Made by a program: the position numbers and the translations under genes. A DNA stretch of 64,000 nucleotides. It comes from Hymenobacter sp. BT559. GTDB taxonomy: Bacteria; Bacteroidota; Bacteroidia; Cytophagales; Hymenobacteraceae. Under the pieces are notes generated by a model that was not told where the DNA came from, ran no database searches, and saw only the letters and a list, made by a program, of their open reading frames with translations. Within the stretch, counting starts at the first letter, position 1. Each line of letters starts with the position of its first letter. Shown one piece after another: positions 43,755 through 52,808 of the stretch. The stretch spans positions 806,001 through 870,000 of the forward strand of contig NZ_JAELXV010000003.1 of assembly GCF_016427535.1 (NCBI RefSeq), in the 5' to 3' direction.

Positions 43755-44474
43755 CTAGTCGGCGTTAAATTTATAGCCTACGCCCTTAATAGTCTGGATG
43801 TGGTGGTCACCCACCTTTTCGCGCACCTTGCGCACGTGCACGTCCACGGTGCGAGCCAACACGAAGACATCGTTGCCCCAGATATTTTGGAGTAGCTCGT
43901 CGCGGCTGAATACCTTATGGGGCGCGGCGGCTAGGAAAGCCAGCAGCTCAAACTCTTTCTTGGGCAAGGTGATTTTGCGACCCTCTTGGTACACTGCAAA
44001 TGCCGTGCGGTCGATGCGCAAGCCGTTGATGTCAATGGCTTCTACACCGGCGTGGGGGTCCTGGTCGCGGCGTACTACGGCGGCCAGGCGGCTCAGTAGC
44101 GCCCTAGGCTTAATGGGCTTGGCGATAAAGTCATCGGCGCCTGCCTCAAACGCAGCTACTTCCGAAAACTCTTCTGACCGGGCCGTGAGCACCATGATGT
44201 AGGTATCCTTTAGGCGGGGCTGCTCGCGGAGCAGGCGGCACGTGGCAATGCCATCGAGCTGCGGCATCATCACGTCGAGCAAAATGATGTCGGGTACAAA
44301 ATCTTGGGCTACGGCCAGAGCCCGGCGGCCATCGCCGGCCGAAGCAGTGAGGTAGCCTTCCTTTTTGAGATTAAATTCGAGCAGCTCGACAATGTCAGGG
44401 TCGTCGTCGACTACCAGAATTTTGTAGGTTATCGTTTTTGCTGATGCAGCCCGTGGGGCGACGGAAGCAGCCAT
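43755..44474 (-). CDS. PhoB/OmpR-like response regulator
   Basis: 239 residues from MAASVAPRAAS, with a short extension before the receiver (KILVVDDDPDIVELLEFNL). Phospho-acceptor Asp67 is in IILLDVMMPQ and the Lys in IAKPIKP. The winged-helix domain ends HIQTIKGVGYKF. The ATG at 44474 is preferred because an upstream ATG at 44513 lies inside the promoter box. Operon with the PhoR-like kinase. No phosphate genes are near, so the name is by similarity only. Confidence 0.9.
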   Translation of the reverse strand: MAASVAPRAASAKTITYKILVVDDDPDIVELLEFNLKKEGYLTASAGDGRRALAVAQDFVPDIILLDVMMPQLDGIATCRLLREQPRLKDTYIMVLTARSEEFSEVAAFEAGADDFIAKPIKPRALLSRLAAVVRRDQDPHAGVEAIDINGLRIDRTAFAVYQEGRKITLPKKEFELLAFLAAAPHKVFSRDELLQNIWGNDVFVLARTVDVHVRKVREKVGDHHIQTIKGVGYKFNAD

Positions 44475-44510
44475 GGCAACTGGGCGAAAGGGAGAAGGAC
44501 TTTCGCAGTG

Positions 44511-44518
44511 CAAAAATA
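44511..44518 (-). promoter_or_regulatory. Promoter of the PhoB/PhoR-like pair
   Basis: The minus strand reads TATTTTTG, a perfect TAnnTTTG box, 36 nt upstream of the chosen ATG. It rules out the longer ORF start. Confidence 0.6.
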
Positions 44519-44585
44519 CCCGCTAGCTACCTAGCCGTATGTTACGGTTATGTGACGAGTTGCCCAGTGGCGTGATGCTAGCTAC

Positions 44586-45407
44586 TTATTGGGCAGTTAC
44601 GAGGTTAAGCTTGCTCCTTAGGCCGTCATATTTATACATATCAACCTTTACTGACCCCACAAACATCTCAGCCTGAAAGAGTACTGGAATCTTATTGCGG
44701 TCGTCGGACAAGTAAACTTTGATGGCATCTTCACCCCGGAATATCTTATTATTCGGCATTTTGGGTACCAGCTTCAGTGCGCGTACAGTGCCAGCCTTGG
44801 TTTCTACTAATTCGCGGCCCTTGAAGGTAACTTCCAGATTGAAGGCCGATTCGTCGAAAAAGCCGGGCATTTTGATGACATCGCCGGGCTTCATATGCTC
44901 GTAATGTAGCGTGCGCAAATAATAAAAGCCGCTCACGAGTTCCTGCGCGTTATTAGGAATCTTATAAGCGGTACGGGTAGGATTTTCCCGGTCATGAACT
45001 TGCACATCGGCAATGTCGCGCCGATGGTCGAAGTCAACGGTTTCCTTCTTGTGGTAGCCCTTCTCGGTAATGTCGCGCGTGGCTCGCAGCGGCAGAATGC
45101 TGGTGGTATCGATGTAGGAGCGCCACTGGTCGCGGATGTGCAGGAAGAAATCGAAGGAGCCCGTCGTGTGGCCACTCACGGTAGCACGGTAGCAGGGCCG
45201 CTCGGCCACGCGGTCGAGCGCACCCGAGGTCTCGACTACTGCCTCAGCAGCGTTGATTAACCCGTAGTGCACTTTATAACGAATAGTCTCGCCGGCCTGA
45301 AAGCTTGGGTTGGGCCACACGCGCACTGGCTCGGCCGAGCCAGTGCGCTGCACCCAGGCCGTGCAGGCCAGCAAAAACGGAAGAGAGAGTAACCAGCGAC
45401 GGGTCAT
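44586..45407 (-). CDS. DUF3108 exported protein, possible lipoprotein
   Basis: 273 residues. The signal sequence ends in LLAC at residues 11-14, which could be a lipobox, although the h-region is short. The mature part (ETIRYKVHYGLINAAEAVVE, then GSFDFFLHIRDQWRSYIDT and KIFRGEDAIKVYLSDDRNKIP) matches DUF3108, a periplasmic beta-rich family of unknown function. It lies between recA and the PhoB-like gene on the same strand, with long gaps, so it is probably a separate transcript. Confidence 0.8.
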   Translation of the reverse strand: MTRRWLLSLPFLLACTAWVQRTGSAEPVRVWPNPSFQAGETIRYKVHYGLINAAEAVVETSGALDRVAERPCYRATVSGHTTGSFDFFLHIRDQWRSYIDTTSILPLRATRDITEKGYHKKETVDFDHRRDIADVQVHDRENPTRTAYKIPNNAQELVSGFYYLRTLHYEHMKPGDVIKMPGFFDESAFNLEVTFKGRELVETKAGTVRALKLVPKMPNNKIFRGEDAIKVYLSDDRNKIPVLFQAEMFVGSVKVDMYKYDGLRSKLNLVTAQ

Positions 45408-45506
45408 AAAGCGGATAGATGTAACGCGATACCTAGGAAATAATTACAAACAGAATGCCAAGACAAAAATAGGATAGAAGTAATAAGTAGGCTGGCCCTA
45501 GGCCAT

Positions 45507-45539
45507 AAAAAAGCCCGCTACTGAGTAGTAGCGGGCTTT
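45507..45539 (-). terminator. Terminator of recA
   Basis: A 13-bp perfect stem (45510-45522 with 45527-45539). On the minus strand it is 20 nt after the recA stop and ends in a run of six T. Confidence 0.88.
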
Positions 45540-45558
45540 ACTAGCATAGCGCCTTGAT

Positions 45559-46647
45559 TTACAGCGTGTCGTCGCCGTCTTCAGGGCCGCTCATGTCTAC
45601 GGGAATGACGTCGGCATCGCCCTTAGCAAGCGTACGGATTTTGGCTTCGATTTGCTCGGCTAGCTCGGGGTTGTCAAGCAGCAGAGTCTTCACGGCCTCG
45701 CGGCCCTGGCCAATCTTGCTGTCGCCGTAGCTGAACCACGAGCCCGACTTGGCAATGATGCCCATGTCAACGCCTAGGTCCACAATCTCACCTACCTTCG
45801 AGATGCCTTGGCCGTAGATGATATCGAACTCAACTACTTTGAAGGGAGGCGCAACCTTGTTTTTCACCACTTTTACTTTGGTGCGGTTACCGGTTACGTT
45901 GTCTTTATCCTCCTTAATCTGGCCAATGCGGCGGATGTCAAGGCGCACCGAAGCGTAGAACTTCAGGGCGTTACCACCAGTCGTGGTTTCGGGCGAGCCG
46001 AACATCACACCAATTTTCTCACGCAGCTGGTTGATGAAGATGCAGAGGCAGTTCGTCTTATTGATAGTGCCGGTGAGCTTACGCAGGGCTTGGCTCATAA
46101 GGCGGGCGTGCAGACCCACTTTCGAGTCGCCCATGTCGCCTTCGAGTTCGCCTTTGGGCACGAGAGCTGCTACCGAGTCAATAACGATGATGTCGATAGC
46201 GCCCGAGCTGATGAGCTGGTCGGCAATCTCTAAGGCTTGCTCGCCGTTGTCGGGCTGCGCAATGAGGAGGTTGTTGGTATCAATACCCAGCTTCTGGGCA
46301 TAAATCGGGTCGAAAGCGTGCTCGGCGTCAATGAACGCAGCTACACCACCAGCCTTCTGAGCTTCGGCGATAGCATGCATCGTCAGAGTGGTCTTACCGC
46401 TCGATTCCGGGCCGTAAATCTCAATCACACGGCCGCGGGGCAGGCCACCAATGCCAAGGGCAATGTCTAGCGAGAGTGAGCCCGTGCTGATAGCCGGAAT
46501 GTCGTTGACCTTTTGGTCCGACAGCTTCATCACGGTGCCTTTGCCAAAGGCTTTGTCGAGCTTGTCCATCGTCAGCTGAAGCGCTTTGGCTTTCTCAGCT
46601 GCGGGGTTGGTGGCGTTTTTCTCGGCTTTGTCAGTTGCAACTGCCAT
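45559..46647 (-). CDS. recA: Recombinase RecA
   Basis: 362 residues from [11 protein letters not shown]. RecA forms filaments on single-stranded DNA for homologous repair and SOS induction. Walker A is GPESSGKTT, the MAW motif region ASLVPKGEL-like [15 protein letters not shown], loop L2 [19 protein letters not shown], and an acidic C-terminus ([12 protein letters not shown]). An upstream ATG would add 24 residues of unlikely sequence. No LexA box was recognised in the divergent gap. Confidence 0.97.
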   Translation of the reverse strand: MAVATDKAEKNATNPAAEKAKALQLTMDKLDKAFGKGTVMKLSDQKVNDIPAISTGSLSLDIALGIGGLPRGRVIEIYGPESSGKTTLTMHAIAEAQKAGGVAAFIDAEHAFDPIYAQKLGIDTNNLLIAQPDNGEQALEIADQLISSGAIDIIVIDSVAALVPKGELEGDMGDSKVGLHARLMSQALRKLTGTINKTNCLCIFINQLREKIGVMFGSPETTTGGNALKFYASVRLDIRRIGQIKEDKDNVTGNRTKVKVVKNKVAPPFKVVEFDIIYGQGISKVGEIVDLGVDMGIIAKSGSWFSYGDSKIGQGREAVKTLLLDNPELAEQIEAKIRTLAKGDADVIPVDMSGPEDGDDTL

Positions 46648-46811
46648 GTCGGGGAAATTAGGGGAAAAAGTAGTTACGTTTGGTGCTTTTATCGGTTGGC
46701 CGCTAATTGTCGGGCGCAAAGCACCGGCGAATGAGCGGCGCTTTGGCCGTTCTCAGGCGGCTTTTTCTAACACAGCGACCCTAGGTTTTGTGCCGTTGAG
46801 AGCGGAAATAT

Positions 46812-48059
46812 ATGAGGAATTTTCTAAAATTTTTGGGATGGCTTGGGGCTGTGCTAATTACGGCCGGGCCGGTGCACGCACAACTAGATAATCGAGCATT
46901 TATATCATCTAGGCCTGGCGCTGATTTAGTAAATCAACCAATGCTTTGTGGCTTGGGTACCCAAGACGCTAGAAAGACAATTGATTCTTTAGCTCTACCA
47001 AATCAACTACCTAGTGGAGGAGACCTTAGGTTTGCAATCAATTCCTTCACCTTCTTCAAAGACAACGAGTATTTCAACGATATCGTGCAGGGTTACACGC
47101 TGTTTGGTACGCAGTTAAATCCTCAGCTCGTCTACTATCCTATCAAAGACCTGCGCCTCGAAGCCGGGGTATTTCTCTGGAAAGATTTTGGTAACTCGCA
47201 GCTCCGGCAGGTTCGGCCCACTTTCCGAGCTACTTGGACGAAAGGTAACCAACAATTCATCTTCGGTAATATTCGCCCGCACCTCAATCATAACTATATC
47301 GAGCCATTGTTTGATTTTGAGCAGGTAATACTAAAACCATTAGAAGAAGGGCTGCAATATCGGCTAAATAGTAAGCGCGTTTTTCTGGATGTGTGGGTCG
47401 ATTGGCTACGGCAAGAGTACCCCGGCTCTAACTACCAGGAGCAGATAGCCGGCGGCCTCAGCAGCAGCTTCCGGCTGACGGGCGACAACAGCCCAGTAGC
47501 TATTTCTATTCCGCTGCAATTCACGGCGCGCCACGCGGGCGGGCAGATTGATACGCTGCACGCGCCCATCCAAACGCTGTTCAACTACGCTACTGGCGTG
47601 GTGGCTCGGCTGCCACTGCGGGGCCGGGTGCTACAGGCCGTGCGGCTCAATGCCTATGGCCTGCTTTTCGACGACCACTCGATGGCAAACTACAGGTTGC
47701 CATTTCAGAGTGGTAATGGCTTGTACCTGAATGGTACGCTCGAAACGCGCTACGCCGACCTCATGCTGAGCTACTGGCAGGGGCATCGCTTCTACGCTCC
47801 CCTAGGTGGCAATTATTACCAGTCGGTGGCCGCGCGCGAGGGCACGCCGGGCTACACCGACCCCGAGCGCCGCCTGCTACTGGTGCGGCTACTGCGCGAT
47901 TTTCGCATCTCCGATGCGGCAGCCGTGACGGTGCGGGTCGAGCCGGTGTACGACTTCAACGCCAAACTGCTGGATTTCTCGTTTGGCGTGTATTTCAATT
48001 TTCGGCAAGAGTGGCTGCTGGGCAACGTAGGCCGCCGCGTGCGGGTGGGGCAGCAATAG
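46812..48059 (+). CDS. Outer-membrane beta-barrel protein, unknown function
   Basis: 415 residues with a signal peptide (GWLGAVLITAGPVHAQ). The mature sequence is rich in alternating aromatic strands (YFNDIVQGYTLFGTQLNPQLVYYP, LLDFSFGVYFNFRQEW), which points to an outer-membrane barrel. No family name can be assigned with confidence. It diverges from recA over 164 nt with a TAGGTTTTG promoter-like stretch at about 46783. The first ~60 codons look more AT-rich than the rest. Confidence 0.65.
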   Translation: MRNFLKFLGWLGAVLITAGPVHAQLDNRAFISSRPGADLVNQPMLCGLGTQDARKTIDSLALPNQLPSGGDLRFAINSFTFFKDNEYFNDIVQGYTLFGTQLNPQLVYYPIKDLRLEAGVFLWKDFGNSQLRQVRPTFRATWTKGNQQFIFGNIRPHLNHNYIEPLFDFEQVILKPLEEGLQYRLNSKRVFLDVWVDWLRQEYPGSNYQEQIAGGLSSSFRLTGDNSPVAISIPLQFTARHAGGQIDTLHAPIQTLFNYATGVVARLPLRGRVLQAVRLNAYGLLFDDHSMANYRLPFQSGNGLYLNGTLETRYADLMLSYWQGHRFYAPLGGNYYQSVAAREGTPGYTDPERRLLLVRLLRDFRISDAAAVTVRVEPVYDFNAKLLDFSFGVYFNFRQEWLLGNVGRRVRVGQQ

Positions 48060-48068
48060 GCGGAGCCC

Positions 48069-48671
48069 CTAGGTGGCTGATTGCCGGCGCTCCCGCACAA
48101 AGTGCAGAATGGCTGGCAGCGGCGGGCTGGTGTCCCAAAGATTGAAGTGAAACCACGAGCGGCCTTCAGTGGCGGGCTCCTCGCCCAGCAGCCGGAAGCC
48201 GTGCGCACGAGCTACTTGCTGCGCTCGCACGTTATCTATAAAGCAGCGAATGAGCAGGCGCGTCGCACCTACTTGCCCGAACCCGAACCGTACGATGGCA
48301 CCTAGGGCTTCGCGGGCGTAGCCTTGGCCTTCGGCCTCAGCGGCTAGGTAGTAGCCAATTTCGGCCTGCCCGCCGCGCTGGGGCATTAGGCAAATGTCGC
48401 CGAGATAGGCTTGGGTTTGCTGATGCCAAATGCCAAATACGTAGAAGCGGCCGGTGCGCCAGTCTTGGGCGAACGCGGCCAACTGGGTGGGCGCCGCTGC
48501 CAACGTTGGCACCGACCGTAGGCGGTCAGGAAAAGATAATTGTAGCCGGGCGCGGCTCTCATCGAGCACCCGGAAGAACACTGCCGCATCGCGGGCTTCA
48601 TAGGGGCGCAGACGCAGGCGCTCAGTGTCGAGCTGGCACAAATTGGCACCTGGGGGAGGAGTGGCAAACAT
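48069..48671 (-). CDS. GNAT-family N-acetyltransferase (RimJ/RimL-like)
   Basis: 200 residues. LDTERLRLRPYEARDA is the classic opening of RimJ/RimL-type acetyltransferases. The acetyl-CoA-binding loop is EGQGYAREALGAIVRFGF, followed by VGATRLLIRCFIDNVRAQQVARAHGFRLLGE. It transfers acetyl from acetyl-CoA to an amine; the substrate may be a protein N-terminus or a small molecule. Converges on the outer-membrane protein gene with a 9-nt gap. Confidence 0.88.
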   Translation of the reverse strand: MFATPPPGANLCQLDTERLRLRPYEARDAAVFFRVLDESRARLQLSFPDRLRSVPTLAAAPTQLAAFAQDWRTGRFYVFGIWHQQTQAYLGDICLMPQRGGQAEIGYYLAAEAEGQGYAREALGAIVRFGFGQVGATRLLIRCFIDNVRAQQVARAHGFRLLGEEPATEGRSWFHFNLWDTSPPLPAILHFVRERRQSAT

Positions 48672-48741
48672 GGAATATTAAATAACCATCAGACCAGGAA
48701 GCCAGTAAAGAAGCAGACTTCTCTCTTTTTCTTTATCTCCT

Positions 48742-49629
48742 ATGAACAGACTGCAAGGTAAGGTAGCCATTGTGACCGGTAGTGGCGCAGGCATTGGCGA
48801 GGCCATCGCTAAAAAATTTGCTAAAGAAGGTGCTGCCGTGGTGGTAGCGGGTTTTCCGGAAGACCCCGTGCAGGCCGTAGTAAAAGAAATAACGGCAGCT
48901 GGGGGCCGTGCTACGGCCTTCGAGGGCGACTTGTCGAGCCAAGCCGTGGCTGAGGCCTGCGTACAAACCGCCGTGGGGCAGTTTGGGCAGCTCGATATTC
49001 TGATAAACAATGCTGGTGCTTTCCCGGCAGCTACCGAGCTTGACGAGTATCCAGTAGAAGCCTTCGAATACATGGTGAAGAACAACATCTACACTACGTT
49101 TCATATGAGCCGGGCGGCGCTACCCGAGCTAAAGAAAACCCGCGGCAATATTGTAACGGCCGGCTCGGAAGCCGGGCATATGGGTGAGCCCATGAATACG
49201 CCCTACGGCGGTACTAAAGGCTTCAACCACGCCTTTACCAAGGGTATTGCCAGCGAGCAGGCCAAGTACGGCGTGCGAGCCAACTGTGTCGGGCCTGGTC
49301 CCATCGACACGGCCTGGACGCACAAAGAAACCGGCCCCATGACCGCCCAAATGGAGAAGCAGACAGTAGAAGGCGTACCCATGGGCCGCCGCGGTACCAC
49401 CGAAGAGGTAGCCAACGTGTACCTGTTCCTGGCTTCTGATGAGGCGAGCTACGTGACAGGAGCCATCTATTTTGTGGATGGGGGCGTCACCATTTCTAAG
49501 AGCAGTTCGGGGGCTCAAGTACCCGCCGACCTCAAAAAAGAACCGGCTGGCGAATTAAATATTCAGCACAGCAAAGACGGCCACACTGAGATACGGCACG
49601 ATGACGCAGGCAAAATGGTCAGCCATTAA
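48742..49629 (+). CDS. Short-chain dehydrogenase/reductase
   Basis: 295-residue SDR oxidoreductase. The cofactor motif is TGSGAGIGEAIAKKFA near the N-terminus, NNAG follows at about residue 91, and the catalytic Ser/Tyr/Lys are in TAGSEAGHMG and TPYGGTKG. A C-terminal extension of about 40 polar residues (from SKSSSGAQVP on) follows the usual end DGGVTISK. The NAD(P) preference and substrate are not predictable. It ends at a bidirectional terminator nested in a long inverted repeat. Confidence 0.9.
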   Translation: MNRLQGKVAIVTGSGAGIGEAIAKKFAKEGAAVVVAGFPEDPVQAVVKEITAAGGRATAFEGDLSSQAVAEACVQTAVGQFGQLDILINNAGAFPAATELDEYPVEAFEYMVKNNIYTTFHMSRAALPELKKTRGNIVTAGSEAGHMGEPMNTPYGGTKGFNHAFTKGIASEQAKYGVRANCVGPGPIDTAWTHKETGPMTAQMEKQTVEGVPMGRRGTTEEVANVYLFLASDEASYVTGAIYFVDGGVTISKSSSGAQVPADLKKEPAGELNIQHSKDGHTEIRHDDAGKMVSH

Positions 49630-49630
49630 G

Positions 49631-49751
49631 CGTCCGAACTACGGATTCGTCGGATTTTGTAGATGCAAAAAGGCCACCTCGCAGGTGGCCTTTTTCAATT
49701 TTTAGTGATGAGAAAGCGTCTACAAAATTCGACGGGTCTGCAATTCAGACG
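49631..49751. repeat. 36-nt imperfect inverted repeat around a terminator
   Basis: Arm 49631-49666 is nearly complementary to 49716-49751: by hand 28 Watson-Crick pairs, five G-U pairs and three mismatches when read as plus-strand RNA. The repeat fills the whole gap between the convergent SDR and hypothetical genes and overlaps the latter's stop codon. A 13-bp terminator lies inside. Could be a small non-autonomous element or an extended terminator. Confidence 0.65.
49667..49695. terminator. Bidirectional terminator after SDR gene
   Basis: A perfect 13-bp stem (49667-49679 with 49683-49695) with a CGC loop, A5 on the left and T5 on the right. Confidence 0.9.
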
Positions 49752-50161
49752 GCGTACTGGCGCGGGCTACCTAGGGCCTGCTGCGTGCGCATTACGTTCA
49801 CCTGCCGGGCAGCCTCATTAAAGTACTCTAGGCGGCGAATCAGCATCTCCTTGGTAAGTACGCGGCCTTCGGGCGTGCGCATTATCGCGTGCTTGTCGGC
49901 CAGAATCCGTTGCATGGCAGCAAGTGTCTGGTCTTCGTGGCGCATAAACTGCTGCTGAAACTCGGCTAGGCGCGCCACGCCCGTAGCTGACAATGTGAAG
50001 TGTTCGCCGGCACCCTGGTTTAGCACCTCGCAGAGCACATATACTTCGAGGGGCAAGCTCGTTTCGAGGGTCGTGGTACGCAGGTCGAGGCCCGCGGCCA
50101 ATGCATCGAGAATGATGCGCACGTTGCGCTCAAATTGTTGGTAGTAGGCTTGGGCTTCCAT
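49745..50161 (-). CDS. Hypothetical helical protein
   Basis: 138 residues, predominantly helical (YYQQFERNVRIILDALAAGL, RLEYFNEAARQVNVMRTQQAL). No signal peptide, no membrane segment, no recognised domain. It lies 82 nt after the MoxR ATPase on the same strand and may be part of that transcript. Its stop codon lies in the right arm of the inverted repeat. Confidence 0.6.
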   Translation of the reverse strand: MEAQAYYQQFERNVRIILDALAAGLDLRTTTLETSLPLEVYVLCEVLNQGAGEHFTLSATGVARLAEFQQQFMRHEDQTLAAMQRILADKHAIMRTPEGRVLTKEMLIRRLEYFNEAARQVNVMRTQQALGSPRQYAV

Positions 50162-50243
50162 GGTTGGGGCTTGGTGTCAAGTACTTGGAGCGTAGGCTGG
50201 CAAACTGTTTTGAGCCAAGCGCCGCGCACTAGCTAACACGCAC

Positions 50244-51209
50244 TTACAATAATTCTTTTACGATTTGCTCTATCGTCACGCCTTCGGCTTCGGCCTTGAA
50301 GTTGCGCACGAGGCGGTGGCGCAGGATGGGCAAAGCTACGGCGCGCACGTCTTCGATATCGGGCGAGTATTTGCCCGTTAGCAGCGCGTTGCACTTAGCA
50401 GCTACGATGAGGTATTGGCTGGCCCTAGGTCCGGCGCCCCACTCTAGCAGCTGCTTGGCGCGCGGCGCAGCGCGCTCGCCGTTGGGGCGCGTTTTGTGCA
50501 CGAGGCCTACGGCGTACTCCACTACGTTGTCGGCCACGGGCACGCGGCGCACCAGGGCTTGGTATGCCTGAATGTCATCGGAATGCAACACCTTGCTCAC
50601 TACCGGCTTGCGGTCAGAAGTGGTGTTCTTGACAATGTTTAGCTCCTCTTGGTAGCTTGGGTAGCCCAGCTCAATATTGAACATGAAGCGGTCGAGCTGC
50701 GCCTCGGGCAGCGGGTAAGTGCCTTCCTGCTCAATTGGGTTTTGAGTGGCCAGCACAAAGAAGGGGCGCGCCAGCGGATAGCGCTGCCCAGCCACCGTCA
50801 CGGCGTATTCCTGCATGCTTTCCAGCAGGGCTGCCTGGGTCTTAGGGGGCGTGCGGTTGATTTCGTCGGCCAGGATGATATTAGAGAATATCGGACCCTT
50901 TACAAACTGAAAGTCACGCTGCTGCGTCAGCGTTTCTGAGCCCACAATATCAGAGGGCATCAGGTCGGGCGTGAACTGAATCCGGTTGAAAGAAAGGTCG
51001 AGCGAGTCGGCAATTGTCTGGATAAGCAGCGTTTTGGCCAGGCCCGGCACCCCCACCAGTAGGCAGTGTCCCTGGGCAAACACAGCCGTGAGTACCAGCC
51101 GCACTACTTCTTCCTGGCCCACTATTACCTTCCCAATTTCTTGGCGCAGCTGCTGATAGGCACGAGTGAGCGAGTCGGCAGCTTCTTTATCGTTTTGAAA
51201 TTGAGCCAT
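50244..51209 (-). CDS. MoxR-family AAA+ ATPase
   Basis: 321 residues. Walker A is GVPGLAKT, Walker B ILADEINRTPPKTQAALLESMQE, followed by sensor-1 VLATQNPIEQEGTYPLPEAQLDRFMF and a lid domain. MoxR ATPases act as chaperones for metal-cofactor or VWA-domain partner complexes, usually encoded next to DUF58 and VWA genes. None are present here: upstream is a parvulin foldase and downstream a hypothetical gene. Confidence 0.93.
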   Translation of the reverse strand: MAQFQNDKEAADSLTRAYQQLRQEIGKVIVGQEEVVRLVLTAVFAQGHCLLVGVPGLAKTLLIQTIADSLDLSFNRIQFTPDLMPSDIVGSETLTQQRDFQFVKGPIFSNIILADEINRTPPKTQAALLESMQEYAVTVAGQRYPLARPFFVLATQNPIEQEGTYPLPEAQLDRFMFNIELGYPSYQEELNIVKNTTSDRKPVVSKVLHSDDIQAYQALVRRVPVADNVVEYAVGLVHKTRPNGERAAPRAKQLLEWGAGPRASQYLIVAAKCNALLTGKYSPDIEDVRAVALPILRHRLVRNFKAEAEGVTIEQIVKELL

Positions 51210-51238
51210 TAGCTAAAGTACTTCTGGTAAATAAGGCA

Positions 51239-51282
51239 GTGCTCCTAGGTCGTTTGGAATGGTACAAACAACCTAGGAGCAC
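51239..51282. other. Long hairpin with two CCTAGG sites between surA-like gene and moxR
   Basis: GTGCTCCTAGGT (51239-51250) pairs exactly with 51271-51282, and inside it GTTTG (51252-51256) pairs with CAAAC (51265-51269): a 17-bp stem with one mismatch. No U-run follows in either direction. It lies between co-directional genes and may stabilise or process the mRNA. Confidence 0.5.
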
Positions 51283-51294
51283 AGAAAAGGTTAG

Positions 51295-52686
51295 TTACTC
51301 GGTACTGGCAGTTAATACCTTGCACGAGTCGTATTCGGGGGCTACTTCCAGGTATACGGTGTTGCGGTTCTTATCGTACCACTCATCCAAGGCGCGGCTC
51401 TTTTTCTGGGCCAGTGCCGCCTGCGAAATCTTCTGGTAGTCGTCGGTCAGGTTGGCTTGGTGCGGCGGGATGTTCGACTTAAGATAGAGAATGCGCATGG
51501 CATCCTTGCCGTCGTCGGTGCGGTAGGGCAGGGGCGGAGTAATGTGGCCCACCTTCATAGTGTCGATGGTGAAGAAGATGGCCGGGTCGAGCTTGTCGAG
51601 CGGCAGGCGCGAGCCCCCATCCTGGCGGTTGGCAAGCAAGCCACCATTGGCGCTGCTCATCTTGTCTTCGCTGTATTCTTTAGCCGCTTTGGCAAAGGAG
51701 ATGCTGTCGCTGAGAATCTGGCGGCGAATCTTAGCCAGCTTCGCCGCAGAGGCGCTTACATCGGTAGTGCCAGTAGCCGGCTTCAGCAGGATGTGGCGCG
51801 TTGAATACGACTCGCCTTTGCGCTCGATGAGCTGAATGAGGTGGAAGCCAAACTGCGACTCAACTATCGGCGACAACTGGCCGGGCTCCAGCTTGCGGGC
51901 AGCCGCTTCGTAGGGCGGCACCAGTTCGCCGCGCTTGAAGAAGCCTAGGTAGCCACCCTCCACGGCCGAGCCGGGGTCTTGCGAAAACTCTTTGGCCAGC
52001 GTTTCAAACTTTTCGCCGGCCAAGATGCGCGCCCGCAGTTCGTTGAGCTTGGCAATGGCTGCCTGCTTAGCCTCGTCATTCACCTGAGCCGGAATAACTA
52101 TCTGGCCTACTTCAACTTCGGTGGAGAAGTAAGGCACGCTGTCCTTAGGTACCTTCTCAAAGTACTCTTTTACCTCGCGTGGCGTCACGGCTACCTTGCC
52201 CGCAATCTTATCCTGCATTTCCTGCTGCACGAGCTGGTCACGCACCTGGGTGCGTAGGTCTTCTTTCAGGGCGCGGATAGACTTGTTGTACAGCTCTTCC
52301 AGCTTCTTTTCGGAGCCTATTTGCTGTACGAAGTACGCCATGCGGCGGTCTAGCTCTGAGTTAACGCGCTGGTCAGTAACAGTGACGGAGTCAACCTCGG
52401 CGCGCGCTAGCATGAGGCGGTTCAGTACTAGGCTTTGCAGAATCTTGCATTTCAAGTCGGGCGGCAGGGGCTTGCCCTGGGCGCGTGCTACTTCCTGGCC
52501 GTAGATATTTTCGACCTCTGAGCGCAGTACTATCTGGTTGTCTACCTTCACAATAATGCCGTCTACCAACTCCTGGCCGCGGGGGCGGCTGATGCCAAGC
52601 TGGGCCTGGCTGGTGTGCGGCACGGCTAGCAGGGAGAATAAAGCCAGAATAGCGAGCGCAGGCAAACGCTTAAGGATAAGTTGCAT
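51295..52686 (-). CDS. surA: SurA-like periplasmic peptidyl-prolyl isomerase
   Basis: 463 residues with a signal peptide (ALFSLLAVPHTSQAQ). A SurA-type N-terminal chaperone domain (VDGIIVKVDNQIVLRSEVEN) is followed by two parvulin domains, at about residues 175-275 (FETLAKEFSQDPGSAVEGGYLGFF) and 280-390 (STRHILLKP). SurA helps fold outer-membrane proteins in the periplasm. It follows a second parvulin lipoprotein gene on the same strand, so this is an envelope-folding pair. The gene name is by domain architecture. Confidence 0.88.
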   Translation of the reverse strand: MQLILKRLPALAILALFSLLAVPHTSQAQLGISRPRGQELVDGIIVKVDNQIVLRSEVENIYGQEVARAQGKPLPPDLKCKILQSLVLNRLMLARAEVDSVTVTDQRVNSELDRRMAYFVQQIGSEKKLEELYNKSIRALKEDLRTQVRDQLVQQEMQDKIAGKVAVTPREVKEYFEKVPKDSVPYFSTEVEVGQIVIPAQVNDEAKQAAIAKLNELRARILAGEKFETLAKEFSQDPGSAVEGGYLGFFKRGELVPPYEAAARKLEPGQLSPIVESQFGFHLIQLIERKGESYSTRHILLKPATGTTDVSASAAKLAKIRRQILSDSISFAKAAKEYSEDKMSSANGGLLANRQDGGSRLPLDKLDPAIFFTIDTMKVGHITPPLPYRTDDGKDAMRILYLKSNIPPHQANLTDDYQKISQAALAQKKSRALDEWYDKNRNTVYLEVAPEYDSCKVLTASTE

Positions 52687-52808
52687 AAACTAAAGAGCCA
52701 CGGAAGGGACAAATGGTTGCCGGGCGTGCGGCCGTAACGCGAGTGAGCGGTAAGAAAATCCGTTTCGTTCTTGAAATTAAGCAGAAACCAAACGGCAGAA
52801 CAAAGCTT

